64,000 nt of DNA, taken from Paludibacteraceae bacterium (GTDB taxonomy: Bacteria > Bacteroidota > Bacteroidia > Bacteroidales > Paludibacteraceae). The stretch lies in assembly GCA_017479885.1 (NCBI GenBank), contig JAFVBR010000034.1, positions 62,001 through 126,000 of the forward strand. The letters are read 5' to 3'. Position 1 is the stretch's first letter. Every line of letters begins with the position of its first letter. Under the pieces are notes generated by a model. The model made no database searches and was not told where the DNA came from. It saw only the letters and a program-made list of their open reading frames with translations. This document shows, piece after piece, positions 18,712-26,814 of this stretch. A program made the position numbers and the translations under genes.

Positions 18712-20139
18712 TTATTTTGCCGAGAGGACGGTTTCAATGTTCTGTTCGCGATGAATGAGTTGCACTTCAACTCCGAACTTATTGTTGATATGCTCCGCCA
18801 TTTTTTGTGCTGCATAAACAGACCTGTGCTGTCCGCCTGTGCATCCGAAACTGACCATAAGATTTCGGAATCCACGGTCGATATATCTCTTGACTGACGC
18901 ATCTACCAGATTGTATGCATTGTCAAGGAAAGGCAGAATTTCTCCGTCTTCTTCAAGGAACTTTATGACCGGTTCGTCCATACCGGTGAAGAAAGTGTAG
19001 CGCTCGTATTTGCCGGGGTTGTTGACGGCACGGCAGTCGAATACGAAACCGCCTCCGTTGCCGCTGTCATCCTGCGGAATACCTTTCTTGTAGGAGAAAC
19101 TGTACACGCGTACAACCAACGGTTTTCTCACGCTTACCTCTTTGAACTGCTTGAGTTCAGTCATCTCTTTTAGCACCTCGAGCAGGTAGGGGTAGTCCTC
19201 GCTACCCTCCGTCAGGAGTTGGCGCAGGTTCTCGATTGCAAACGGAATAGACTGCAAAAAATGGGGCTTTTTTTCGAAGTATCCGCGGAAACCGTATGCT
19301 CCGAGCACTTGCAGAGTGCGGAAAAGCACAAAGTGGCGCAATGCAATGTTGAACTCATCGTGGTCGATAGGTATGTATTTTTCCAGTTCGCTTATATATA
19401 CTTCTATCAGCTCATGCCTCAGGTCAGGATGAAAATGAGCTTTTGCCTGCCATAGGAACGATGCCACGTCGTAGTAGTAAGGACCTTTTCGCCCTCCTTG
19501 GAAATCAATGAAATATGGCTCTCCGTCCTTCACCATCACGTTTCTGCTCTGAAAGTCACGGTACATGAAAGTGTCGGAGCGGTGTTGCAAGAGAATATAT
19601 GCAAGTCGCTCGAAATCGTTTTCCAGTCGGTCCTCCTGATACTCCAGTCCTGTAGCTTTCAGGAAGCAGTATTTGAAGTAGTTGAGGTCCCATTGTATGC
19701 TTCTGAGGTTGAACTCTGGTTGTGGATAGCACACGCGGTAGTCAAAGTCTTGTGCACCTTTCACCTGAAACTTTGCCAACGCCTTCATTGTCTTGCGCAG
19801 CATTTGCTTCTCTTCTTCGCAGAACACACCTGTCTTTCTGCCCTCGGCTATGTAGTCGAACAGCAGAGTGTCGCCAAGGTCCTGCTGTACGTATGTCATG
19901 TGGTCATCCGAGACAGCATAAACCTCGGGTACGTTCAGTCCTTGCTCACGGAAATGCTGGGCCATGTACAGAAAAGCGTCATTTTCCGATTTTGATGTGC
20001 CCTGTACGCCTATCATGCTTTGCCCTGCGCCTTTCAATCGGAAATAACGGCGGTTGCTGCCGGAGGCGGACAATTGGGTTATGTCTTCAGGCATCGCACC
20101 TGTGTGCTGCTGAAAGAGTTGTGCTAACGATTGTGACAT
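18712..20139 (-). CDS. Fused AmgK-like sugar kinase and RapZ C-terminal domain
   Basis: A 475-residue two-domain protein. Residues 1-330 are an aminoglycoside-phosphotransferase-type kinase, with catalytic loop FMYRDFQSRNVMV and metal-binding FIDFQGGRKGP, as in AmgK, which phosphorylates MurNAc/GlcNAc at the anomeric position. Residues about 345-475 match the RapZ C-terminal domain (VRVYSFSYKKGIP, FVFDCRAVNNPGKY, SFGCTGGQHRSVY). In E. coli that domain binds GlcN6P and regulates GlmZ RNA. The N-terminal RapZ ATPase is absent. With murU downstream, this suggests cell-wall sugar salvage with a built-in metabolite-sensing domain. Confidence 0.85.
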   Translation of the reverse strand: MSQSLAQLFQQHTGAMPEDITQLSASGSNRRYFRLKGAGQSMIGVQGTSKSENDAFLYMAQHFREQGLNVPEVYAVSDDHMTYVQQDLGDTLLFDYIAEGRKTGVFCEEEKQMLRKTMKALAKFQVKGAQDFDYRVCYPQPEFNLRSIQWDLNYFKYCFLKATGLEYQEDRLENDFERLAYILLQHRSDTFMYRDFQSRNVMVKDGEPYFIDFQGGRKGPYYYDVASFLWQAKAHFHPDLRHELIEVYISELEKYIPIDHDEFNIALRHFVLFRTLQVLGAYGFRGYFEKKPHFLQSIPFAIENLRQLLTEGSEDYPYLLEVLKEMTELKQFKEVSVRKPLVVRVYSFSYKKGIPQDDSGNGGGFVFDCRAVNNPGKYERYTFFTGMDEPVIKFLEEDGEILPFLDNAYNLVDASVKRYIDRGFRNLMVSFGCTGGQHRSVYAAQKMAEHINNKFGVEVQLIHREQNIETVLSAK

Positions 20140-20213
20140 GCTGTATTGACTATTTTAATATTGACAATTGACTATTGAAATTAGATTAGGGGTGATGAAT
20201 TTGTTTCAGGCTA

Positions 20214-20243
20214 CAAAGTTAAGCATTTCTTGCGAGATTGCAA
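20214..20243 (-). promoter_or_regulatory. Promoter of amgK-rapZ
   Basis: On the minus strand, TAACTTTG (20221-20214) and TTG (20243-20241), 19 bp apart. It overlaps the divergent mscS promoter. Confidence 0.65.
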
Positions 20244-20260
20244 AATTACCACTATCTTTG
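20230..20260 (+). promoter_or_regulatory. Promoter of the mscS gene
   Basis: TTG at 20230-20232 and TATCTTTG at 20253-20260, 20 bp apart. It interlocks with the divergent promoter for the kinase gene, so the two may compete for polymerase. Confidence 0.65.
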
Positions 20261-20302
20261 CAACGAAATTGTTAGCCGGTTAACCAACTCACCAAATAGA
20301 TT

Positions 20303-21226
20303 ATGATACTACTTCAGTCACAAGTGGATGCCGAGGCGATAGAGGCTCGTCAAGACAGTTTGCGTGCTCATGCGCATAATATGATAGAGATGATTCAGTC
20401 AAACCCTGAAGGGGCTTTCCACATGTTCATCCAGCAGATGATTACGTTCGGATTGAAAGTGCTTGCAGCACTCCTTATATATTTGTTTGGGGCATGGCTG
20501 ATAAAGAAGGTGGGCAGCATGCAGGACAAGCGTTTCCAAAAGCGGAAAACCGACCCGACCGTGGCTTCTTTCACCAAGTCCGCCACAACTTTCCTCCTCT
20601 CGCTCCTGCTTGTGGTCATCACGGTCAGCACTCTCGGCATCGACACTACTTCTATTGCAGCTCTGCTGGCAGCCGGAGGTATGGCTATAGGTATGGCACT
20701 ATCGGGTACCTTGCAGAACTTTGCAGGTGGCATCATGATACTTGTTTTCCGCCCGTTCAAGGTTGGAGACTGGATTTCCGCGCAGGGATATGCAGGCACT
20801 GTAACGTCTGTCTCTATCGTGGCAACCAAGATTAAGACTATCGACAACCGCGAAGTGGTGCTCCCCAACGGTGCGCTGTCGAATGGAGTAATCGACAATT
20901 TCTCCACTCTGCCTCTCAGGCGTATCGATATGGTGGTCAGTGTTGCATACGGCACTGATGCTCAGCAGTGTATCGACTTGCTGACTGAGATGCTTAAACA
21001 AGAAGAACTTATTCTTGACAAAACCACAGAGGGTGCTGATGACCCCTTTGTCGCACTCAAGACTCTCAATTCGAGCGACATATCTTTTGTCGTGCGTGCT
21101 TTCGTCCGTAGCGAGAATTTTTGGAATGTCACTTTCCGCCTTAACCAGCGTATCTACACCGAACTCCCGCAGCACGGCATACAGTTTGCCTATCCGCATG
21201 TTGACGTAACGCTGACAAACTCGTAA
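20303..21226 (+). CDS. mscS: Small-conductance mechanosensitive channel (MscS)
   Basis: A 307-residue inner-membrane channel that opens under membrane tension. After an N-terminal helix there are three membrane segments (FGLKVLAALLIYLFGAWLI; SATTFLLSLLLVVITVS). The pore helix is rich in Gly/Ala (ALLAAGGMAIGMALSGTLQN), typical of TM3. The cytoplasmic cage follows (FKVGDWISAQGYAGTV, VVLPNGALSNGVIDNF). Length matches E. coli MscS (286). Confidence 0.93.
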   Translation: MILLQSQVDAEAIEARQDSLRAHAHNMIEMIQSNPEGAFHMFIQQMITFGLKVLAALLIYLFGAWLIKKVGSMQDKRFQKRKTDPTVASFTKSATTFLLSLLLVVITVSTLGIDTTSIAALLAAGGMAIGMALSGTLQNFAGGIMILVFRPFKVGDWISAQGYAGTVTSVSIVATKIKTIDNREVVLPNGALSNGVIDNFSTLPLRRIDMVVSVAYGTDAQQCIDLLTEMLKQEELILDKTTEGADDPFVALKTLNSSDISFVVRAFVRSENFWNVTFRLNQRIYTELPQHGIQFAYPHVDVTLTNS

Positions 21227-21347
21227 GTTCAACATTGTTTCTTGCACTAACTGCAATAATTGTTTGCTGAAATTATGCTATGACTGTAATAGGAGGTAGC
21301 TCAGTGGGTCGTACCATTCTCCTGAGTTTTCCAAATAAACTCGCTCG

Positions 21348-22133
21348 TCAGTCTGTTATTCCGAGTCGGGTGAAAGCATTTTTTATGCCGTCTTCATCTA
21401 TATGTGTGGTGATGTAAGAGGCGGCTGCGCGTGTCGGTTCTGCTGCATTGCCCATTGCCACTCCAATGCCGGCGGCACGAAGCATAGGTATGTCATTGCC
21501 GCCGTCACCGAAAGCTATGGTATTGTCTCTGCTGATGCCGAAATACTCTGCCATCGCAAGTATGCCGCTGCCTTTGTCTGCACCTTCGGGAGTGAAGTCG
21601 ATGAATGACGGATGCCAGCGGCCTATTGTTGTTTTCGAAAGCAGTCTGCTGAGGCGTCTCTCCCTTATTCTGCCTATGAAAGAGGTTATTTGCAGTATCG
21701 GTTTGTGCAGCACTTCTTCCAGTGGGGCGGTGTAGTCCAGATTGCGGATATTGAGTTGTTCCACGAATATCTTCTGCACCAGGCTGTTGTTGTGTATCAC
21801 TCTCAGGCGGTCATCGTTCACGATTATGGTCGGGTAACGTTTCTTCTTTGCGTCTTGCAGTATCGTTTCCGTGTCATGGCTGTTGAACTGCAGTTGCCTT
21901 ATCACCTCGTTGCCCGCGTAGCAGTAAGCACCGTTGGTGGTTACGTAGCCGTCTATCAGGTGTTCTATCTGACCGAGGTTGTTGATTATGCAGCGAGGTC
22001 GGCCTGTCGCTATAAACAGTTTGTGCCCCAGCTCTTTTGCCTTGCTGAGTGCCTCCACTGCCGAGTCAGGAATCCTGTGGGTCTTGAAACTGACCAGTGT
22101 CCCGTCAATATCGAAAAACAATGCTTTCTGCAT
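21348..22133 (-). CDS. HAD-family phosphatase (Cof type)
   Basis: About 261 residues. The nucleophile motif is FFDIDGTLVSF at the N terminus, the phosphate-binding segment is FIATGRP, and the metal motif is FGDGGNDIPML. A type C2 cap lies between, as in Cof/YbjI sugar-phosphate and FMN phosphatases. I prefer ATG 22133 (MQKALFF) over ATG 22142 three codons upstream. It is convergent with mscS. Substrate unknown. Confidence 0.88.
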   Translation of the reverse strand: MQKALFFDIDGTLVSFKTHRIPDSAVEALSKAKELGHKLFIATGRPRCIINNLGQIEHLIDGYVTTNGAYCYAGNEVIRQLQFNSHDTETILQDAKKKRYPTIIVNDDRLRVIHNNSLVQKIFVEQLNIRNLDYTAPLEEVLHKPILQITSFIGRIRERRLSRLLSKTTIGRWHPSFIDFTPEGADKGSGILAMAEYFGISRDNTIAFGDGGNDIPMLRAAGIGVAMGNAAEPTRAAASYITTHIDEDGIKNAFTRLGITD

Positions 22134-22243
22134 ACGTAGCATTTGCGTTTATTCACTGAATTTGCAAATATCGTGCCAATAACATCATGTACAAGATTAC
22201 TGAGTATCCGTGAGTCGTTCAAGTGGATTTTTTATTTGTGAAT

Positions 22244-22274
22244 TTGTGTATGTCATGACAAATATGTAACTTTG
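22244..22274 (+). promoter_or_regulatory. Promoter of the 22.3-kb structured RNA
   Basis: TTG at 22244-22246 and TAACTTTG at 22267-22274, 20 bp apart. The start of transcription should be near 22281, some 290 bases before the first downstream start codon. Confidence 0.7.
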
Positions 22275-22280
22275 CAAAGT

Positions 22281-22545
22281 TTTAACAAATATATAGCCTA
22301 TGAATTACCAAGTACTGTAAAGGCAGTACACATATACATACTTAAGCGTTACTCTCTAATACTTGGTCTCTACAAAAACCGGACACTTTTGTAAGAAACT
22401 ATTACACCGAGGAAAAAGCAGTGATGCTCATGCGTAAGCGTGGGCTTTTTCCGTAAATGTCAGGTGTAATAAGGTAGTCCGGTAAATCCTCAGAGACCAG
22501 ATATTCAGCAAACGAAAAGTCTGCGCTTTTTTTGTGCTGTTATGT
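22281..22545 (+). ncRNA. Rod-shaped structured RNA (6S-like or novel leader)
   Basis: Four stems stack into a rod: TGGTCTCT/AGAGACCA (22364-22371/22492-22499), CCGGAC/GTCCGG (22379/22477), TATTACACC/GGTGTAATA (22400/22463) and GGAAAAAGC/GCTTTTTCC (22411/22444). An asymmetric bubble lies between the second and third. Upstream, ACCAAGTA (22307-22314) can pair with TACTTGGT (22360-22367), which overlaps the first stem; a GTACTG/CAGTAC hairpin is another alternative. A weak hairpin with a T7 run (22527-22534) ends the unit. The rod with a central bubble recalls 6S RNA, but I cannot confirm the class. Confidence 0.6.
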
Positions 22546-22568
22546 GGTGTGTTATTTAGAGTTGGAAG

Positions 22569-23507
22569 ATGAAAGATATGAATATACATATTTCAGTTGT
22601 TTCTCCTGTATATCGCGGGGAAAAGATGGTGGAAGAACTGGTCGCTCGTATCGTTGCGAGTGTCTCCACGATTACCGATGATTACGAGATTATTCTTGTC
22701 AACGATGCTTCGCCCGATAACTCTTGGGTGGAGATAGAGCGCCAATGCACCCTCAATCCGCGCGTCAAAGGTCTTAACCTCTCCCGCAACTTCGGTCAAC
22801 ACTACGCCATCACAGCCGGCCTCACGTACTCTATCAGCGAGTGGGTGGTAGTCATGGACTGCGACCTTCAGGACCGACCCGAAGAGATCCCCAACCTCTA
22901 TAATAAAGCGCAAGAGGGATATGATTCAGTATTGGCACAACGCATCCGGCGCTCGCACGGATGGTTCAAAAGAACGGCCTCCAAGTGGTTCTACAAAGTA
23001 TTCTCCTATCTCACAGAGACAAAGCAAGACGCATCAGTTGCCAATTTCGGCATCTACAATCGAAAAGTCATTGATGCGGTGCTGTCTATGGGCGACGCGA
23101 TGCGCTATTTCCCGACGCAAATTCAATGGGTCGGTTTCAGAAAAGCCTATTTGCCCATCCAACACGATGAACGCGCAGAAGGCAAATCAACCTACAACCT
23201 CCGCCGCCTGTTCCGCCTCGCTTTCGATACCATCATCTCCTTCTCAGACAAACCGATGCGTCTCATGGTGCAAATGGGGCTGCTCGTCACTCTTGCCTCG
23301 TTCATCGTCGGAATTGTCTTCGTCGTGCGTTATTGCATGGGGCTTATCGAAGTAATGGGATTTGCCAGCCTTATCATCTCCCTTTGGCTGTTGGGCGGAA
23401 TCATCATTTCGCTCATCGGTGTGGTAGGTATCTATCTCGGCAAACTCTTCGAGAAAGCAAAACAGCGTCCGACTTTTATTGTTAACGACAAACGAAATAT
23501 AGACTGA
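22569..23507 (+). CDS. GT2 glycosyltransferase, polyprenyl-phosphate type (ArnC/GtrB-like)
   Basis: A 312-residue enzyme moving a nucleotide-activated sugar to undecaprenyl phosphate at the inner face of the membrane. The N-terminal GT-A fold shows ISVVSPVYRGEKMVEELVAR and the DxD-like VVMDCDLQDRPEEIP. Two membrane helices lie near the C terminus (VQMGLLVTLASFIVGIVFVV; LIISLWLLGGIIISLIGVVG). It overlaps the next gene by one base and starts a sugar-modification operon. ATG 22578 is an alternative start. Confidence 0.87.
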   Translation: MKDMNIHISVVSPVYRGEKMVEELVARIVASVSTITDDYEIILVNDASPDNSWVEIERQCTLNPRVKGLNLSRNFGQHYAITAGLTYSISEWVVVMDCDLQDRPEEIPNLYNKAQEGYDSVLAQRIRRSHGWFKRTASKWFYKVFSYLTETKQDASVANFGIYNRKVIDAVLSMGDAMRYFPTQIQWVGFRKAYLPIQHDERAEGKSTYNLRRLFRLAFDTIISFSDKPMRLMVQMGLLVTLASFIVGIVFVVRYCMGLIEVMGFASLIISLWLLGGIIISLIGVVGIYLGKLFEKAKQRPTFIVNDKRNID

Positions 23508-24202
23508 TGGAAATACGTTCATTACAATGGGATAGCGACTTCTTCGGCTTGCGTATAGGTCGGGTGGACTTGCAGACGAAAGCCGATGCTTTTGCTCTCC
23601 TTTCGCAGCATGAGACATTGAAACAGCAATACGATCTGCTGTATATCTTTGATGTCAATGCTGTAGAATTTGCGGCGGAAGGTGCACGTCTGGTTGATGA
23701 GAAGATTTTGTATAGCAAACCATGCGAGCCGCGCAAACAATACGCAGAAGTCTCGTTCTATACGGAGCAAAAACCCTCCGATGATTTGTACCGCTTAGCG
23801 TTGGTCAGTGGCGGTTACTCACGGTTTAAGTTGGACGAGCGTCTGCCGAAAGGCAGCTTCAAGCGTTTGTACAACCGTTGGATTGAGAACGCCTGCCCTA
23901 AAGAAGGAACCAACAAACAGATTTTGCTTTTCAAAGACGAACACGACATAGTGCGCGGGATGATAACTATTGATTATCAAGCAGAGTTAGGACATGTCGG
24001 TTTGGTCGCTGTCGATACCAACGCACAGCACCAAGGTATAGGCGGCAAGATCATGTCCACATTGGATGGCTGGTTGTTTGAGCGTGGCATAAAAAACATA
24101 GAAGTCCCGACACAAAAAGCCAATATTAATGCCTGCCGTTGGTACGAAAAGAACGGCTTTGTGCCAAAGTCTAAAACGCCTGTTTATCATTGGTGGCTGT
24201 GA
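23507..24202 (+). CDS. WecD-like GNAT acetyltransferase (dTDP-amino-sugar N-acetyltransferase)
   Basis: A 231-residue acetyl-CoA-dependent transferase. The N terminus WDSDFFGLRIGRVDL and the central YNRWIENACPKEGTN resemble WecD/RffC, which acetylates dTDP-4-amino-4,6-dideoxygalactose. The GNAT acetyl-CoA loop is QHQGIGGKIM. The C terminus RWYEKNGFVP is typical. A WecE-like aminotransferase lies at 30075 in the same locus, which supports the assignment. The stop overlaps the next gene's start (GTGA). Confidence 0.75.
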   Translation: MEIRSLQWDSDFFGLRIGRVDLQTKADAFALLSQHETLKQQYDLLYIFDVNAVEFAAEGARLVDEKILYSKPCEPRKQYAEVSFYTEQKPSDDLYRLALVSGGYSRFKLDERLPKGSFKRLYNRWIENACPKEGTNKQILLFKDEHDIVRGMITIDYQAELGHVGLVAVDTNAQHQGIGGKIMSTLDGWLFERGIKNIEVPTQKANINACRWYEKNGFVPKSKTPVYHWWL

Positions 24203-24534
24203 GAACCCTGACAAAATATGGCGTATTGGTCGGCATCAACCTGCTCAATGCGTGTGTGACTCTGTTCACCAAGTTCGCCGCGCAGCAAGAGTTCATGTCT
24301 GTACCTTACTGCATGAGTTTAGCAGGAGCAATAGGTGTTATGGGCATATACGCTATTTGTTGGCAACAAATACTGAAGCGCATCGACCTCAGCACTGCCT
24401 ATATGTTCAAAGGCACAAGTTTGATTTTTGTGATGCTGTTGGCCTACGCTATCTTTGATGAGACCATTACAACTATGAACATTATCGGCGCCACCGTCAT
24501 CATCCTCGGCATCGCCCTCTACGCAAAAGAATAA
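24199..24534 (+). CDS. SMR/EamA-type half-transporter (ArnE/ArnF-like)
   Basis: A membrane protein of about 111 residues with four helices (VLVGINLLNACVTLFTKFAA; FVMLLAYAIFDE; IIGATVIILGIALYA). Such short proteins form dimers. In the Arn pathway a pair of them (ArnE, ArnF) flips undecaprenyl-phosphate amino sugar. A second half-transporter at 26438 may be its partner. I take GTG 24199, which overlaps the previous stop; GTG 24190 is possible. A copy of its 3' end is present at 28258-28307. Confidence 0.7.
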   Translation: MRTLTKYGVLVGINLLNACVTLFTKFAAQQEFMSVPYCMSLAGAIGVMGIYAICWQQILKRIDLSTAYMFKGTSLIFVMLLAYAIFDETITTMNIIGATVIILGIALYAKE

Positions 24535-24654
24535 GTCCGGTCTGACTTTAACGACCAAAATGCTCTTTGACATATTGGATTACCGCAAAAAGAAGAATGA
24601 AAACTGCTCTTTTGTCTTAAAACGAGTTTGAAAACTCTTTTTTGCTCCACACAT

Positions 24655-24685
24655 TTGCATATATAGATAAAAAGTTGTACTTTTG
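24655..24685 (+). promoter_or_regulatory. Promoter of ATPase A
   Basis: TTG at 24655-24657 and TACTTTTG at 24678-24685, 20 bp apart. The sequence between (GCATATATAGATAAAAAGTT) is nearly the same as in the ATPase B promoter at 28486-28516. Confidence 0.7.
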
Positions 24686-24780
24686 CAGCGAATTTTTACT
24701 TTTGAAAGTTAAAAACGCAAAGCAAATATAACTTTCAAAGGTTCAAAAATTGTATGTTTTTAATCATTAAAAAGTGAAAA

Positions 24781-25980
24781 ATGGAATCGTTAATTGCAAA
24801 CTTTTATCGGCTGTTAGACCGTTATTCGCAGTTTACGCAGATGCGTTATTTGTATGACGAGATTAATTGGGATAACCGGCTTATCCTTATCCGTGGTCCG
24901 AAAGGTTCTGGAAAGACGACCATGATCATGCAGCATATTCAGCGTATGTTCCCCGACAAAAGCAAAGTGCTCTATTGTTCCGTTGACCATTTGTGGTTTG
25001 CTTCACATTCACTATTGGATTTGGCTCAATACGCCTATACGCACGACATATCGCATCTGTTTTTCGATGAAATACATAAATACAGGAACTGGTCGCAGGA
25101 AATCAAAAACATTTATGATTCATACCCGAAGCTGCATGTTGTTATTACCGGAAGTAACGCCTTGGAGATAACTCGTCAGAAATATGATTTATCCAGGCGT
25201 TGCCGTGTCTATACGATGCAAGGACTGAGTTTTCGCGAGTATCTCAAATTGGAAGGTGTCGCTGACTTACCCGTCTTGTCATTGGAAGATATTGTTACCA
25301 ATCATATCAATCTAAGCGTCAATATTACCATTGCGAAGAATATCAAGGTATTGCTTTATTTTGAGCGTTATATTAAAGAAGGTTACTATCCGTTTTATCG
25401 GGACGAAACGACGAATTACTCTGACCGCTTGAGCCAAGTGATTGACACGATTATCTTCAATGAGATCCCGGCTGTCTCTAATCTGGAGTTTGACTCGGTT
25501 TACAAGGTGAAGCCTCTGCTTGCCATTTTGGCGCAGCAGAATCCCTATACGTTGAATATCTCCTCCCTTGGCAAAACGCTGAATGCATCGCGGAATGTAC
25601 TGCTCAAGTTGTTGGATTTGCTGGATCAGGCTGCATTGATTCGCCGCTTGTATGCAGAATCCGACGGATGGGCTCAGATCAACAAACCAGAGAAAATCCT
25701 GTTTGACAATACAAATCTCATGTACGCCTTATCTCCCAATGCCGAAATCGGAACAATGCGCGAGACCTTTTGTGCATCCATGTTGGCTAAGGGACATCTG
25801 ATAGCAATGCCGCAAAAAGGCGATTTGCTTGTAGATAAACACCTGTTGTTCGAAGTCGGAGGACGTACCAAAGGATATAAGCAGATTGCTAATATTCCGG
25901 ATAGTTATATTGTCGCAGACGGGATAACAATGGGAATTGAGAATAAAATCCCGATGTGGCTCTTCGGCTTCCTTTACTAA
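24781..25980 (+). CDS. AAA ATPase with DUF4143 domain (ATPase A)
   Basis: A 399-residue ATPase of the AAA_14/DUF4143 type, very common in Bacteroidota and archaea; cellular role poorly known. Walker A is GPKGSGKTTM near residue 40, Walker B is LFFDEIHKY, and sensor-like VVITGSNALEI follows. The C-terminal winged helix and nuclease-like DUF4143 part ends DKHLLFEVGGRTKGYKQI, with the E...K residues of a PD-(D/E)XK-like fold. It is transcribed from its own promoter inside a sugar locus to which it has no evident link. Confidence 0.85.
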   Translation: MESLIANFYRLLDRYSQFTQMRYLYDEINWDNRLILIRGPKGSGKTTMIMQHIQRMFPDKSKVLYCSVDHLWFASHSLLDLAQYAYTHDISHLFFDEIHKYRNWSQEIKNIYDSYPKLHVVITGSNALEITRQKYDLSRRCRVYTMQGLSFREYLKLEGVADLPVLSLEDIVTNHINLSVNITIAKNIKVLLYFERYIKEGYYPFYRDETTNYSDRLSQVIDTIIFNEIPAVSNLEFDSVYKVKPLLAILAQQNPYTLNISSLGKTLNASRNVLLKLLDLLDQAALIRRLYAESDGWAQINKPEKILFDNTNLMYALSPNAEIGTMRETFCASMLAKGHLIAMPQKGDLLVDKHLLFEVGGRTKGYKQIANIPDSYIVADGITMGIENKIPMWLFGFLY

Positions 25981-26196
25981 CGCATTTTTTACATTCCTAT
26001 CATTGATCTATCGGAGTACCGTAAAAGATGATTTTTGAATCATTTTTGAACTTTTTTGACAAAAAACTTGCATACATGGAGAAAATTCCACAGCTTTGCA
26101 TCGGAAAGTCGTTTGGGAAAATACATAGGTTTGCAGAAAAGTCGTTTCAAAAAATGCACAAGAAGACAAAAAAGTCGCTTCAAAAAGTCCTAAAAT

Positions 26197-26324
26197 ATGC
26201 TTAAAAGGAAAATTTACAACGTACTATCAAATTGGAAGGATAATCCTGACAAGAAGCCCGATTGTAATTAAAGGTTGCCACTACTCTCCCGTTATATATG
26301 GCTTTTCTCCTGACGGAAGTATAA
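26197..26324 (+). pseudogene. Internally deleted copy of ATPase B
   Basis: The first 80 bases match the start of ATPase B (ATGCTTAAAAGGAAAATTT onward) and the last 45 match its end (GTTATATATGGCTTTTCTCC, then the same stop). About 1.19 kb in between is missing, with the join inside GGTTGCC/ACTACTCT. An extra C after AAGAAGCC also breaks the frame. The upstream region (26040-26196) keeps the leader repeats, but the -7 box has decayed to CAGCTTTG. Confidence 0.85.
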
Positions 26325-26352
26325 GGTGCAACAAACATCTACTCAAGTACAC

Positions 26353-26392
26353 ATTTAAAGCGGTAATCCAATATGCGGACTACCGCTTTTTT
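26353..26392 (+). terminator. Terminator at the right end of cassette 1
   Basis: AAGCGGTA (26358-26365) pairs with TACCGCTT (26381-26388), with a T run following. The upstream arm is part of the right inverted repeat of the cassette. Confidence 0.7.
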
Positions 26393-26437
26393 GTTGTGCG
26401 GTAAAATATATAATTATCAAAATGAGTAAATGAGAAA

Positions 26438-26770
26438 ATGTATAAATGCCTTGTCATATTTTCCGTCTTTGCTGCCGCAGGCGCGCAGATGCTACTCAAA
26501 CAAGGAGCACGGCAGAACTATGCCGGCTTTTGGCGGCAGTACCTCAACCCGTGGGTAATAGGCGGCTATGCCGTTATGGCATGCAGTCTGGTGCTCAACA
26601 TCTTCTGCATGAGCCGTGGCGTCCAAGTAAAAGAAGTAAGCACTATCGAATCTTTATCGTACCTCTTTGTGCCGTGCTTGGCATTTATCCTGTTCCGCGA
26701 GCGCATCACATTACGCAAAGCCGGAGCAATAGCAATTATAATCAGTGGGGTATTTATTTTCTTCATATAG
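26438..26770 (+). CDS. SMR/EamA-type half-transporter (second ArnE/ArnF-like)
   Basis: A 110-residue membrane protein with four helices (MYKCLVIFSVFAAAGAQMLL; WVIGGYAVMACSLVLNIFCM; YLFVPCLAFILFRE; AGAIAIIISGVFIFFI). The conserved VSTIESLSYLFVP and FRERIT segments match ArnE/F and other EamA half-proteins. It probably pairs with the product at 24199 to flip the lipid-linked sugar. It lies just before the ArnT-like transferase gene. Confidence 0.72.
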   Translation: MYKCLVIFSVFAAAGAQMLLKQGARQNYAGFWRQYLNPWVIGGYAVMACSLVLNIFCMSRGVQVKEVSTIESLSYLFVPCLAFILFRERITLRKAGAIAIIISGVFIFFI

Positions 26771-26814
26771 GATATCGAGAATAATATATGATGTGGTGTT
26801 AATAATAGTAAGAT

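Larger units (their letters stand above)
24575..26371 (+). mobile_element. ATPase cassette 1 bounded by inverted repeats
   Basis: TTGGATTACCGC at 24575-24586 and its exact complement GCGGTAATCCAA at 26360-26371 bracket an AAA/DUF4143 ATPase gene plus a deleted second ATPase. A second pair of the same repeats brackets another ATPase at 28349-29983. The left repeat belongs to a segment that is itself duplicated, so movement by transposition is an inference. No transposase is present. Confidence 0.45.

Noticed and set aside
21290..21330. tRNA-like stretch GGAGGTAGCTCAGTGGGTCG
   Set aside because: Resembles a D-arm only; no anticodon arm or T-arm follows.
22281..22545. Firm naming as 6S RNA (ssrS)
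   Set aside because: The shape fits, but no sequence signature I can verify distinguishes it from another rod-shaped RNA.
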